NCBI GenBank assembly: GCA_903854305.1
Contig: CAINWC010000007.1
Coordinates: 1-8,351, forward strand
Direction of reading: 5' to 3'
Source of the DNA: an uncultured Pseudomonadota bacterium
Lineage (GTDB): Bacteria; Pseudomonadota; Gammaproteobacteria; Burkholderiales; Methylophilaceae
DNA length: 8,351 nucleotides
The translations under genes were made by a program, and so were the position numbers. The notes below the pieces were generated by a model, which was given only the letters and a program-made list of their open reading frames with translations, was not told the origin of the DNA and searched no databases. This document shows positions 1 to 7,248 of this stretch, one piece after another (the first letter of the stretch is position 1; every line of letters begins with the position of its first letter).

Positions 1-2135
1 GCAATCACTGGGCTTAACAATCCCATCGCAGCCAGCGGAATGCCGACGATGTTATACACAAATGCCCAAAATAGGTTTTGCTTAATTTTTGCATAGGTAC
101 GTCTTGAAATATCAATCGCATCGGCGACCAACGCAGGGTCTCCACGCATGAGGGTAATACCGGCTGCTTGCATTGCAACATCAGTGCCGCTGGACATGGC
201 AATGCCAACATCAGCAGCGGCCAGCGCTGGGGCATCGTTAATGCCATCGCCCACCATGCCAACCAAGCCTTCAGTGAGTTTTAACTGTGCCACGATATTG
301 GCTTTATCTTCAGGCAATACTTGAGAAAATATTTTAGCGATGCCTAGCTTGCCTGCGACATTCAAGGTGCTACCTTGATTATCACCCGATATGAGTACAG
401 TCAATATGCCTTGATCTTGCAAGCGTGCAATTGCGCTAGCCGCTGAGGGTTTTAATCTATCGCCGAATGCAAGCAGGCCCAGTAGAATCGCTTTCCCTGC
501 ATTTTCTGGAGCTTTACATAGCCAGGAAATACTAAGCCCCTCTGCCTCCAGCGTTGCCGAACGCACATTTAATGTTGATAGCTCAACGCCAAGCTCCCCC
601 ATTAAACGGGTATTGCCTAGGTATAGTTTCTGGCCGTCAATGGTACCAGTCACGCCCCTTCCTGACATGGCTTGCATCTCTAGGACAGGTTGCAACAACA
701 TTCCTTGAATCTGCGCAGCATTGACTACCGCCTTAGCAAGTGGATGCTCGCTACCAACCTGTAAGCTTGCGGCGAGCATAAGTACATTATCAGTGGCGCC
801 TGATGCGGCTTCCAGCGCAACCAGTTCAGGGTGTCCTTCGGTCAGTGTGCCCGTTTTATCAAAGGCCACGGTTTTAATCGCGTGTGCCAATTCTAGTGAC
901 TCGGCATCTTTAATCAATATACCATGTTGCGCAGCGACGCCTGTACCAACCATGATGGCCGTTGGCGTTGCTAGGCCCAGTGCGCAAGGACAGGCAATGA
1001 CCAGCACGGCTACTGCATTAAGAATAGCCACTTGCCAATCACCGCCAACAAGCCCCCAAGCCAGTAATGTGACGAAGGCAATCACAATCACTACTGGGAC
1101 AAAAACTGCGCTTACTTTATCGACTAGTCGTTGAATAGGCGCTTTTTTTGCCTGCGCTGACTCAACCAAACGAACGATACGCGCCAGCACCGATTCAGCA
1201 CCAATGGCGGTCGTGCTGATATGTAACAAACCTTCGCCATTGATTGCGCCTCCAGTAACCATATCTCCCTTTTCTTTAATGACAGGTAAACTTTCACCAG
1301 TGATGAGTGACTCATCAACTTGGCTCTCTCCTTGCTGTACACGCCCATCGACAGGAATACGCTCACCAGGACGTACGATGACAATGTCGCCAACCATGAC
1401 CGCAGTAATTGCGACCTGCACTTCCATCCAATTGCGCAACACACTTGCTCGCTCTGGACGCAATGCGTTGAGAGCGCGGATAGCTTCTGTAGTTTGCCTT
1501 TTGGCACGACTTTCTAACCACTTTCCAAGCAAAATTAAAGTAATCACAATGGTAGAAGATTCAAAATATAAATGGTGCATACCTGAATGTTGCTGAGTGA
1601 ACAAAAGATACACGCTCAAACCATACGCTGCCGAGGTGCCCAGCGCGACAAGCAGATCCATATTACCTACACCAGCGACAAGTGCGCTCCAGCCCGCCTT
1701 ATAAAAACGCCAGCCCAACCAAAACTGTACAGGAGTCGCCAATAGCAATTGCAGCCAACCCGACAACTGACCTCTCCAGCCTAACCAATTTGCGATCATC
1801 GCTAATATTAAAGGCAACGATAATATTGCAGAAAGCGCCACAGGCCACCAAGCAAAAGTTCGGGGGCCATGTGATTTGGCAGGTAAATCGTCAGCAGACA
1901 TAGTTTGTTTAACTTCTTCCGCCTGATAACCTGCAGCGACTACAGCACTCATTAACTTTGGTACTGTTATCAGATTGGAATCTCCCACCACTAGTGCGGT
2001 TTCTAGCGCAAGGTTAACTTCTGCGGACAATACTCCGGGCACTTTTACAAGCGCCTTCTCTACTCGATTAGAGCATGATGCGCATGACATACCTTTAATC
2101 GACAATGTCCATTCGCGGTTTGGTTGGTTCGTCAA
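1..2135 (-). CDS. copA: Copper-exporting P1B-type ATPase CopA (partial, 3' end beyond left edge)
   Basis: ATP-driven inner-membrane pump that exports Cu(I) from the cytoplasm. I translated 711 codons from the minus strand without a stop. Seen in order: one N-terminal heavy-metal-binding domain with the GMSCASC motif (Cys18, Cys21); membrane segments from about residue 92; the actuator loop TGES at 279-282; the transmembrane metal site CPC at 382-384; the phosphorylated Asp426 in DKTGT; the nucleotide-binding HP pair at 464-465; the hinge GDGINDAP from 629; and a Tyr-Asn pair at 694-695 in the seventh helix. CPC plus Tyr-Asn is the Cu(I)-specific signature of the family. The last helix, with its expected Met/Ser motif, lies off the window. 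The start is TTG at 2133-2135: an in-frame TAA lies only 15 bases upstream and AAGGA sits 8 bases before it, while the first in-frame ATG (Met16) is inside the metal-binding motif. Only one metal-binding domain is present, whereas E. coli CopA has two. The gene lies downstream of cbbM on the same strand but behind a terminator, so it probably has its own promoter. Confidence 0.95.
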   Translation of the reverse strand, partial: MTNQPNREWTLSIKGMSCASCSNRVEKALVKVPGVLSAEVNLALETALVVGDSNLITVPKLMSAVVAAGYQAEEVKQTMSADDLPAKSHGPRTFAWWPVALSAILSLPLILAMIANWLGWRGQLSGWLQLLLATPVQFWLGWRFYKAGWSALVAGVGNMDLLVALGTSAAYGLSVYLLFTQQHSGMHHLYFESSTIVITLILLGKWLESRAKRQTTEAIRALNALRPERASVLRNWMEVQVAITAVMVGDIVIVRPGERIPVDGRVQQGESQVDESLITGESLPVIKEKGDMVTGGAINGEGLLHISTTAIGAESVLARIVRLVESAQAKKAPIQRLVDKVSAVFVPVVIVIAFVTLLAWGLVGGDWQVAILNAVAVLVIACPCALGLATPTAIMVGTGVAAQHGILIKDAESLELAHAIKTVAFDKTGTLTEGHPELVALEAASGATDNVLMLAASLQVGSEHPLAKAVVNAAQIQGMLLQPVLEMQAMSGRGVTGTIDGQKLYLGNTRLMGELGVELSTLNVRSATLEAEGLSISWLCKAPENAGKAILLGLLAFGDRLKPSAASAIARLQDQGILTVLISGDNQGSTLNVAGKLGIAKIFSQVLPEDKANIVAQLKLTEGLVGMVGDGINDAPALAAADVGIAMSSGTDVAMQAAGITLMRGDPALVADAIDISRRTYAKIKQNLFWAFVYNIVGIPLAAMGLLSPVI

Positions 2136-2143
2136 TTTGGGTA

Positions 2144-2148
2144 TCCTT
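2144..2148 (-). promoter_or_regulatory. Ribosome binding site of copA (decides TTG start)
   Basis: AAGGA on the minus strand stands 8 bases before the TTG start codon. The in-frame stop TAA at 2148-2150 overlaps it, so no upstream start is possible in this frame. Together they fix the unusual start of copA. Confidence 0.7.
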
Positions 2149-2241
2149 TAGTAAGTAGAATAAATAAATGTTTTTGCCAAAATTAGCACTATGCAACAGT
2201 ATGGCATCCGTGTTTACTTGACGACTAAAAGCTTCATCAAC

Positions 2242-2270
2242 AAAAAAGGTGGGCAATAACGCCCACCTTT
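2242..2270 (-). terminator. Rho-independent terminator of cbbM
   Basis: A perfect 10-bp stem, AAAGGTGGGC paired with GCCCACCTTT (2245-2254 with 2261-2270), has a 6-base loop. On the minus strand it is followed by six T residues (2242-2247). It begins about 65 bases after the cbbM stop codon and ends cbbM transcription before copA. The remaining spacer from about 2150 to 2241 contains no convincing promoter or CueR-type operator for copA that I can recognise. Confidence 0.88.
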
Positions 2271-2318
2271 AAAATCCGGTGGGGAAAAATCTTACCACCC
2301 TACTCGCTAACCCTTAAT

Positions 2319-2350
2319 TATTTACGCAAACCTAACTATTTACGCAAACC
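2319..2350 (-). repeat. Direct repeat duplicating the cbbM C-terminal codons and stop
   Basis: The 14-base unit TATTTACGCAAACC (plus-strand reading) occurs at 2319-2332 and again at 2337-2350, a period of 18 bases. Read on the minus strand, both copies are in the cbbM frame: the gene ends Leu-Gly-Leu-Arg-Lys-TAG, and the next six codons spell Leu-Gly-Leu-Arg-Lys-TAA. The downstream copy is therefore a relic of the gene's own end, or the gene end was duplicated by slippage. The leucine codons differ (CTT and TTA), so 15 of 18 positions match. Confidence 0.85.
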
Positions 2351-3715
2351 AAGCTTTTCGCGCCAACCAGGGTAAAGCTTATCTGCGTCACCAGGGAAAG
2401 ATTCAAATGCGCGGGCAAACTCTTTATGCTCCTTTGCATACTCAATCGGATCAGCACCAGTTTTCCAGCACTCATAAGATTGACGCAGAGACATTCCGCC
2501 AGCCGCAGGACTGTCTAGATGACCATACGCACCACCACCAGCCGTATTAATGACGTTACCGTGACCTAGATTTTCAAAGAAACCTGGTAAGCGCACTGCA
2601 TTCATGCCGCCTGAAATAATTGGCGTAGTAGGCTTCATGCCATACCATTTTTGGAAATACACGGGTCCTTGACACTCATCGCGCTCAATCATGTAAGCCA
2701 TGACCTTGTCAGCATTTTCACCTTCCATTTTCCCATAACCCATAGTGCCGACGTGGATGCCAGATGCCCCTTGCAAACGTGAAATTTTCGACAATACAAA
2801 CGCGGTATAACCACGTTTAGCAGAAGGTGATGTGATCATGCCATGACCAGCACGGTGATAATGCAGATATTGGTTAGGATATTGGCGTCGCGCCGTGGTG
2901 ATCATCCCTGGGCCACCGACAAAACCATCCACCAGGAAAGCCACTTTATCGGCATCCGGGCCGAACTGTTCGAGAATATAATCGGCACGAGCACACATTT
3001 CATAGTGATCGTCTGCGGTAATGTTCGCCGAGAAAATTTTAGCCTCGCCAGTTTCATCTTGAGCGCGCTTCATGGAATCGACCACTAACGGAATCACTTT
3101 TTTGATAGGACAGAAAACTTGGTTACCTTGAGGCTCATCATTCTTGATGAAGTCGCCACCCAGCCAGAATTGATAAGCGGCTTTAGCGAACGGTTCTGGT
3201 CGCAAACCTAATTTAGGTTTAATGATCGTACCCGCGATGTAGCCACCATCTTTGATTGGACGTCCAAGAATGCGCCACAAGTCACTAATATCTTTGGCTG
3301 GGCCATCAAATAGTTGAATGGCACGTTCTGGCATGTAGAAGTCGTGAATTTTGGCATGCTGGATGTCACCCATGCCCTGATTATTGCCAATGACCAACGT
3401 AAGAAAAGACACGATCATCATACGACCATCAGTGATATTACGATCGAATAGATCTAGTGGAAAAGCGATGCGCATATCCTCTGTAGCTTCATCAATGTAA
3501 TACACTAGCGCATCCACACCTTTAGTGAAGTCATCTGTAGTACTCGTCTCCACATTAGTGCCTGTTGAGGACTCCGCGGCAAAATGTGCGGCGGCTTCAA
3601 GATACTCATGACCAGACTTCGGCTTCATTTTGTAGGCCACTAAAATGTGGTTACCACCTTTAATTAACTCTTCTTCCTTTAGACTAAGATCTGAATAACG
3701 CACTGACTGATCCAT
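2336..3715 (-). CDS. cbbM: Ribulose-1,5-bisphosphate carboxylase/oxygenase, form II large subunit
   Basis: Fixes CO2 onto ribulose-1,5-bisphosphate to give two 3-phosphoglycerates, the carboxylation step of the Calvin cycle. Form II enzymes are cytoplasmic dimers or higher oligomers of large subunits only, and no small-subunit gene is present. With the start at the second of two adjacent ATGs the protein has 459 residues and numbers exactly like Rhodospirillum rubrum RuBisCO: Glu48, Asn111, Lys166 and Lys168, carbamylated Lys191 with Asp193 and Glu194 (motif [11 protein letters not shown]), His287-Arg288, His321, Lys329 and Ser368. All catalytic residues are present, so this is a true RuBisCO and not a form IV RuBisCO-like protein. 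The second ATG stands 7 bases from AGGAG, the first (3716-3718) only 4, and family proteins begin MDQS. It is a single-gene unit, divergent from prk, with its own terminator; no cbbQ or cbbO follows it. The C-terminal codons are duplicated just past the stop. Confidence 0.98.
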   Translation of the reverse strand: MDQSVRYSDLSLKEEELIKGGNHILVAYKMKPKSGHEYLEAAAHFAAESSTGTNVETSTTDDFTKGVDALVYYIDEATEDMRIAFPLDLFDRNITDGRMMIVSFLTLVIGNNQGMGDIQHAKIHDFYMPERAIQLFDGPAKDISDLWRILGRPIKDGGYIAGTIIKPKLGLRPEPFAKAAYQFWLGGDFIKNDEPQGNQVFCPIKKVIPLVVDSMKRAQDETGEAKIFSANITADDHYEMCARADYILEQFGPDADKVAFLVDGFVGGPGMITTARRQYPNQYLHYHRAGHGMITSPSAKRGYTAFVLSKISRLQGASGIHVGTMGYGKMEGENADKVMAYMIERDECQGPVYFQKWYGMKPTTPIISGGMNAVRLPGFFENLGHGNVINTAGGGAYGHLDSPAAGGMSLRQSYECWKTGADPIEYAKEHKEFARAFESFPGDADKLYPGWREKLGLRK

Positions 3716-3722
3716 CATTTTT

Positions 3723-3727
3723 CTCCT
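3723..3727 (-). promoter_or_regulatory. Ribosome binding site of cbbM
   Basis: A strong AGGAG on the minus strand lies 4 bases before the first of two tandem ATG codons and 7 before the second. The spacing and the alignment with R. rubrum numbering favour the second ATG. Confidence 0.75.
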
Positions 3728-3782
3728 CTTTAAAACGTCAAATTAAAAGTTATTTAGCCAAAATAGAGCGCTAGCTACACCT

Positions 3783-3810
3783 ATTCTAAGGTCAAATGAC
3801 CTATAGCAAA
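3783..3810 (-). promoter_or_regulatory. Candidate cbbM promoter spanning a 14-bp dyad
   Basis: On the minus strand, a weak -35 element TTTGCT (3805-3810) is followed after 16 bases by TAGAAT (3783-3788), which matches the -10 consensus at 5 of 6 positions. Transcription would start near 3776, giving a leader of about 60 bases. The spacer contains the AGGTCA dyad listed separately. A poor -35 with a good -10 is common in activator-dependent promoters. This is inference from sequence only. Confidence 0.35.
3789..3802. promoter_or_regulatory. Inverted repeat AGGTCA-AA-TGACCT, possible operator
   Basis: Two perfect 6-bp arms separated by 2 bases form a compact dyad inside the cbbM-prk spacer, about 75-85 bases upstream of the cbbM start. 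It falls exactly between the proposed -35 and -10 of cbbM, a place where a bound regulator would directly affect polymerase. I do not know which protein binds it; the short spacer is unlike the usual LysR T-N11-A site. Confidence 0.45.
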
Positions 3811-3851
3811 TATTCATTATAATTAAACCAGCGACTACAATACAGGTTAAT

Positions 3852-3895
3852 TATTTGAAAGAAATTGTTCATGCAAATATCTTTCAAATATCTTT
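3852..3895. promoter_or_regulatory. Repeat cluster upstream of prk, candidate LysR/CbbR-type operator
   Basis: Two overlapping patterns are seen. First, an 11-bp inverted repeat, TATTTGAAAGA (3852-3862) and TCTTTCAAATA (3880-3890), is separated by 17 bases. Second, a perfect 11-bp tandem repeat, CAAATATCTTT, occurs twice at 3874-3884 and 3885-3895; its period is about one helical turn, so both copies face the same side of the DNA. T-N11-A spacing of the LysR family can be read at 3878-3890. The cluster ends 8 bases before the proposed prk -35 element, the usual position for a LysR-type activator. CbbR is the known regulator of cbb genes, but none is encoded in the window, so the assignment is inference. 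Confidence 0.5.
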
Positions 3896-3903
3896 ATATT
3901 ATT

Positions 3904-3932
3904 TTGAGCACATCTCACTGTTAGAATAGATT
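3904..3932 (+). promoter_or_regulatory. Candidate prk promoter
   Basis: TTGAGC (3904-3909) and TAGATT (3927-3932) are separated by exactly 17 bases, each matching the sigma-70 consensus at 4 of 6 positions. Transcription would begin near 3939, leaving a short leader of about 30 bases before the prk ATG. It lies just downstream of the repeat cluster. Confidence 0.4.
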
Positions 3933-3957
3933 ACAAAGCAATTAAACATCATCAATA

Positions 3958-3963
3958 AGGGGA
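3958..3963 (+). promoter_or_regulatory. Ribosome binding site of prk
   Basis: AGGGGA stands 6 bases before the ATG at 3970 and supports that start. Confidence 0.65.
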
Positions 3964-3969
3964 ATCACA

Positions 3970-4878
3970 ATGTCAAAGAAGCATCCCGTTATCGTAGTGA
4001 CAGGCTCATCAGGCGCAGGCACCACCACCGTGAAGCGCTCATTCGAGCATGTATTTCGCCGAGAAGGCATTAATGCTGCCGTGGTTGAAGGTGACAGCTT
4101 TCATTCTTTGAATCGTAGGGAGTTTAAAGCTGCCGTTAAAAAAGCTGAAGCGCAGGGAAATAATCACTTCAGTCACTTCGGGCCCGAAGCCAATCACTTT
4201 GATAAAATAGAAGAATTATTTGATACTTATGGTAGAACAGGTTCTGGTAAAAAACGCTATTACATACATAATGCCGCAGAGGCTGTAGAGCAAAATGCAC
4301 GACTTGGCACCCATCTAAGTTCCGGTGAATTCACGCCATGGGAAGATCTGCCGCCTGAGAGCGATGTGCTGTTTTACGAAGGCCTGCACGGCATGGTTAA
4401 AACAGACAAAGTTGATCTTCCTCAGCATGTGGATTTGGGCATAGGCGTGGTACCAGTGATCAACTTGGAATGGATACAAAAAATTCATAGAGATAGCTCT
4501 GAGCGTGGCTACACCGCAGAAGAGACTGTAGAAACAATTTTAAGGCGTATGCCGTCATACATCAATTACATCGCGACACAATTCTCTAACACCCATATTA
4601 ACTTTCAACGGGTGGCTATTGTTGATACGTCCAACCCGTTTGTCATGCGGGATATTCCTACCTTAGACGAAAGTTTTGTGGTGATTCGTTTCCGCGATCC
4701 CGGCATGGCAGATTTCCCATACCTATTATCCATGCTGAAAGATTCATTTATGTCGCGCCGCAATAATATCGTTGTGCCAGGTGGCAAGATGGGTCTAGCG
4801 ATGGAAATCATCTTAGCACCGCTGATTCATGACTTGATGCATAATCGAAAACTCGAAACAAGCCATCACTTGGAATAG
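3970..4878 (+). CDS. prk: Phosphoribulokinase, class I (proteobacterial type)
   Basis: Phosphorylates ribulose-5-phosphate with ATP to ribulose-1,5-bisphosphate, the substrate of the divergently encoded RuBisCO. The 302-residue protein has the P-loop GSSGAGTT at 12-19, and Asp42, His45, Arg49 and Lys53 in the same positions as the catalytic and substrate residues of the Rhodobacter sphaeroides enzyme. The Walker B Glu137 follows in FYEGLHG, and Lys171, Arg174 and Asp175 lie in IQKIHRD, equivalent to that enzyme's Lys165, Arg168 and Asp169. The length fits class I enzymes of about 290 residues, which are octameric and allosterically activated by NADH. The sequence contains no cysteine at all, so the thioredoxin-type redox switch of plant and cyanobacterial enzymes is impossible here. 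The gene is monocistronic, with a candidate promoter and operator cluster upstream and a strong terminator 30 bases after the stop. The symbol cbbP is equally used. Confidence 0.97.
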   Translation: MSKKHPVIVVTGSSGAGTTTVKRSFEHVFRREGINAAVVEGDSFHSLNRREFKAAVKKAEAQGNNHFSHFGPEANHFDKIEELFDTYGRTGSGKKRYYIHNAAEAVEQNARLGTHLSSGEFTPWEDLPPESDVLFYEGLHGMVKTDKVDLPQHVDLGIGVVPVINLEWIQKIHRDSSERGYTAEETVETILRRMPSYINYIATQFSNTHINFQRVAIVDTSNPFVMRDIPTLDESFVVIRFRDPGMADFPYLLSMLKDSFMSRRNNIVVPGGKMGLAMEIILAPLIHDLMHNRKLETSHHLE

Positions 4879-4908
4879 CCATTAAATAACCGTTTTACTT
4901 TAAAACGC

Positions 4909-4948
4909 AAAAAAGGAAACCAAGCAAAACATCTGGTTTCCTTTTTTT
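4909..4948 (+). terminator. Rho-independent terminator of prk
   Basis: A perfect 14-bp stem, AAAAAAGGAAACCA (4909-4922) with TGGTTTCCTTTTTT (4934-4947), closes an 11-base loop and ends in seven T residues. The run of A on the left arm means the minus-strand transcript would also carry a U tract, so it could act in both directions. A smaller perfect hairpin, CGTTTTA-CTT-TAAAACG at 4891-4907, lies directly before it. Confidence 0.88.
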
Positions 4949-4980
4949 ATTGAAAATAACGCGGCACAAACTGCTCACTT

Positions 4981-5009
4981 TTCACATTCTCGCTACAGCA
5001 TGATATTCT
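4981..5009 (+). promoter_or_regulatory. Candidate promoter of the ycaO cluster
   Basis: TTCACA (4981-4986, 5 of 6 to the -35 consensus) and TATTCT (5004-5009, 4 of 6 to the -10 consensus) are 17 bases apart. They lie between the prk terminator and ycaO, where a promoter is needed. Expected start of transcription is about 5016. Confidence 0.45.
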
Positions 5010-5049
5010 GTCATCCTTTCCTTTTTACGCTTTAACCATAGATACCAAG

Positions 5050-6780
5050 ATGAATACTACAGAAACGTTTATACCGAGCAAAGACGCCTCACTCGAATCA
5101 TCCATCAGCACACTACAAGGCAAGCTAGAAGCGCTTGGCATTCATGTAGAAGAAAAATCATGGCTGAATGAAATTGAGGGAATCTGGTCGGTGCATGTCA
5201 TTGATAAAGATTGCACACGCTTGTTTACCAATGGCAAAGGCGCTTCACAACTGGCAGCACGCGCGAGCGCGCTAGGCGAGTATTTTGAGCGTTTAAGCAC
5301 CAATTATTTTTGGACGCATTTTTACTTGGGCGAGACCATCGCCAATCAGGATTTTGTGCATTACCCGAATGAGCAATGGTTCACCGTTAAGGGTGACAAG
5401 TGGCCTAAAGAACTACTTACCCCTGAACTGCAAAAATTCTACAACCCAGAAGGCGGCGCGCTTGCTAGCCAATTGATCGATTTAAACTCGGGTAATGCGG
5501 AACGTGGTATTTGCGCGATTCCCTACACGCGTTTACGTGATGACAAAACTGTATTATTCCCAGTTAATCTTATCGGCAATCTGTATGTCAGTAACGGTAT
5601 GTCTGCAGGCAACACCCTGATGGAAGCGCGTACTCAAGCGCTGGCTGAGATCTTTGAGCGTGACATCAAGTTTAAAATCATCCGCGAAGGCATTTGCCTG
5701 CCAGATGTGCCAGAAGAGGTCATCAATCGCTTTCCGCGCATTGCCGCTGGCATTAAAGGCTTACGCGATGCGGGCTACGGCATTTTGGTGAAAGATGCTT
5801 CGTTAGGTGGCCAATACCCAGTCATGAACGTGACACTGTTGCATCCTGAAGACCAAGGTTGCTTTGCCAGCTTTGGTGCGCATCCGCGCTTTGAAGTGGC
5901 ACTAGAGCGTGCCTTGACTGAATTACTGCAAGGTCGCGCAATCGATAGCCTGAAAAACTTTGTCGCACCGGGTTTTGATATGGAGGAAATCGCCGATTCA
6001 CAAAACCTGGAGATTCACTTTGTAGATTCTAGCGGTGTGATTAGCTGGGATTTCTTACGCAGCTCGCCAGATTACGACTTTGTAGACTGGAACTTTGGTA
6101 CCACTACGCAGGAAGATTATGACTGGTGCGTCAGCACCATACACGCCAGCGGCCATGATATGTACATCGCCGACTTCACACATTTAGGCGTGTACGCCTG
6201 CCGAATTTTTGTACCGGGTATGTCTGAAATTTACCCAGTTGAAGAATTGCAATGGGAAAACAACACAGTAGGCAATTTGGTACGCCCTTTTGCAATCCGT
6301 TTACAAGCACTCAACCAGACAGAATCTGCCGAATTGCTTGAAACATTGCTGGAACTAGACTTGGCTGATGAGCTACCAGTGACAACATTGATTGGCCTAT
6401 GTGCCGACCCTAATACCACTTGGGTAGATTTACGCGTAGGCGAACTTAAAACGCTAGCTGCATTGGCCTGCAACAGCACAGATGACATTCTGGATGGCTG
6501 CGCCTGGATTGCACAATTCAACGAACTTAACGCAGCGCGGGCAAAGGTTTATCGCTGCATTGCCAATTTAGTGCAGATTCAAGAAGAACTGGAAAATAAT
6601 GATGCAGCCCTATTTGAGTCCAGCTTACAACTCATGTACGGCACTGAAACCTTACAACAAGCGCAACGCCTGATCAATCAAACAGAGCAGTATTTTGGAC
6701 TGGGTAATTTAGGCGCGAATATGGAAGGCAGTCATATGCATCAGCAATTATTGGCGGCCTATCGTAAAGTCTGGAAATAG
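5050..6780 (+). CDS. ycaO: YcaO protein, accessory factor for ribosomal protein S12 methylthiolation
   Basis: Strongly resembles E. coli YcaO over its full length (576 against 586 residues), beginning TFIPSKDASLE where the E. coli protein has TFIPGKDAALE. YcaO proteins bind ATP and can activate amide bonds; E. coli YcaO is known to support beta-methylthiolation of an aspartate in S12, with RimO as the methylthiotransferase. ATP-site motifs are visible: S-x3-E-x2-ER at 73-81, S-x6-E-x3-Q at 185-196 and E-x3-R at 200-204. The YcaO fold fills roughly residues 50-390, and the rest is the helical C-terminal extension typical of this non-biosynthetic subgroup. No precursor peptide, dehydrogenase or other azoline-cluster gene is adjacent, arguing against a RiPP pathway. 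The ATG has no clear ribosome binding site, but the N-terminal match fixes it. It leads a compact cluster, with the next gene 6 bases after its stop. rimO and rpsL are not in the window. Confidence 0.95.
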   Translation: MNTTETFIPSKDASLESSISTLQGKLEALGIHVEEKSWLNEIEGIWSVHVIDKDCTRLFTNGKGASQLAARASALGEYFERLSTNYFWTHFYLGETIANQDFVHYPNEQWFTVKGDKWPKELLTPELQKFYNPEGGALASQLIDLNSGNAERGICAIPYTRLRDDKTVLFPVNLIGNLYVSNGMSAGNTLMEARTQALAEIFERDIKFKIIREGICLPDVPEEVINRFPRIAAGIKGLRDAGYGILVKDASLGGQYPVMNVTLLHPEDQGCFASFGAHPRFEVALERALTELLQGRAIDSLKNFVAPGFDMEEIADSQNLEIHFVDSSGVISWDFLRSSPDYDFVDWNFGTTTQEDYDWCVSTIHASGHDMYIADFTHLGVYACRIFVPGMSEIYPVEELQWENNTVGNLVRPFAIRLQALNQTESAELLETLLELDLADELPVTTLIGLCADPNTTWVDLRVGELKTLAALACNSTDDILDGCAWIAQFNELNAARAKVYRCIANLVQIQEELENNDAALFESSLQLMYGTETLQQAQRLINQTEQYFGLGNLGANMEGSHMHQQLLAAYRKVWK

Positions 6781-6786
6781 TCTTTT

Positions 6787-7248
6787 ATGGTGCTGGATAC
6801 GATTGCAAACGCGGAGCGCTACTCAGGCTTGCATCCGCTATTTCCACAAGTATTCGAATTCATCCGTAATACAGACCTATTAGCGCTTGCCTCTGGACGA
6901 CATTCTGTTTTAGGCAAAGATGTATTTGCGATTGTGGAGCGCGTATCAGGTCGTGCGCGCGAGTCCGCTCAACTAGAATGCCATCGAAAATACATCGACA
7001 TTCAGCTAGTGTTAGCTGGCGTAGATGAAATGGGCTGGAAGCCACTGGCAGATTGCCACCAGCCTGTTGATGCTTATAGTATCACAGCAGATATTCAGTT
7101 CTTTCACGACACTCCAGCTTCGTGGGTCGCAACACCTGCTGGCGCATTCTGTATATTCTTCCCAGAAGATGCCCACGCGCCGCTAGTTTCCACAAAGAAC
7201 ATTCATAAAATCGTTTTTAAGATCGCCGTCGATGCGAGCCAAAGATAA
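6787..7248 (+). CDS. YhcH/YjgK/YiaL (DUF386) family protein
   Basis: A 153-residue protein of the small cupin-like YhcH/YjgK/YiaL family, which also includes the EbgC subunit. The family signature is seen as LECHRKYIDIQLVLAGVDEM from residue 63, with Glu64 and His66, and a second patch FPEDAHAP at 125-132 with Glu127 and His130. These acidic and histidine residues are plausible metal ligands, as expected for this beta-barrel fold. The length is normal for the family. The biochemical role is not well settled: members have been linked to sugar or sialic-acid catabolism, but no sugar genes occur here. It starts 6 bases after ycaO in the same frame, without a clear ribosome binding site, and its last 17 bases overlap mnmD. 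It is therefore probably co-translated with both neighbours. Confidence 0.85.
   Translation: MVLDTIANAERYSGLHPLFPQVFEFIRNTDLLALASGRHSVLGKDVFAIVERVSGRARESAQLECHRKYIDIQLVLAGVDEMGWKPLADCHQPVDAYSITADIQFFHDTPASWVATPAGAFCIFFPEDAHAPLVSTKNIHKIVFKIAVDASQR

Noticed and set aside
14..1507. Short minus-strand frames (82 and 127 codons) overlapping copA
   Set aside because: They lie in a different frame from the clear CopA reading, have low-complexity translations and no family resemblance.
721..1903. Several plus-strand open frames of 65-137 codons opposite copA
   Set aside because: They are antisense to a continuous CopA frame that holds all family motifs; their translations show no recognisable domain and no ribosome binding site.
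2155..2200. Possible copA promoter TTGGCA with TACTTA 17 bases on (minus strand)
   Set aside because: The -10 is poor and the resulting start point would fall inside the ribosome binding site. No CueR-type CTTCC/GGAAG dyad was found either.
2278..2299. GGTGG/CCACC inverted repeat after the cbbM stop
   Set aside because: Only 5 bp with a loop of about 12 bases and no T tract; the neighbouring 10-bp hairpin already explains termination.
2843..3390. Small open frames within cbbM on both strands
   Set aside because: They are shadows of the fully conserved RuBisCO frame.
3767..3776. Overlapping palindromes AGCGCT and GCTAGC in the cbbM leader
   Set aside because: Six-base palindromes of this kind arise easily by chance, and there is no second copy or link to a known site.
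5050..6780. YcaO as part of an azoline or thioamide peptide-natural-product cluster
   Set aside because: Full-length similarity to E. coli YcaO, including the C-terminal extension, and the lack of precursor peptide or partner enzymes point to the S12-modification role.
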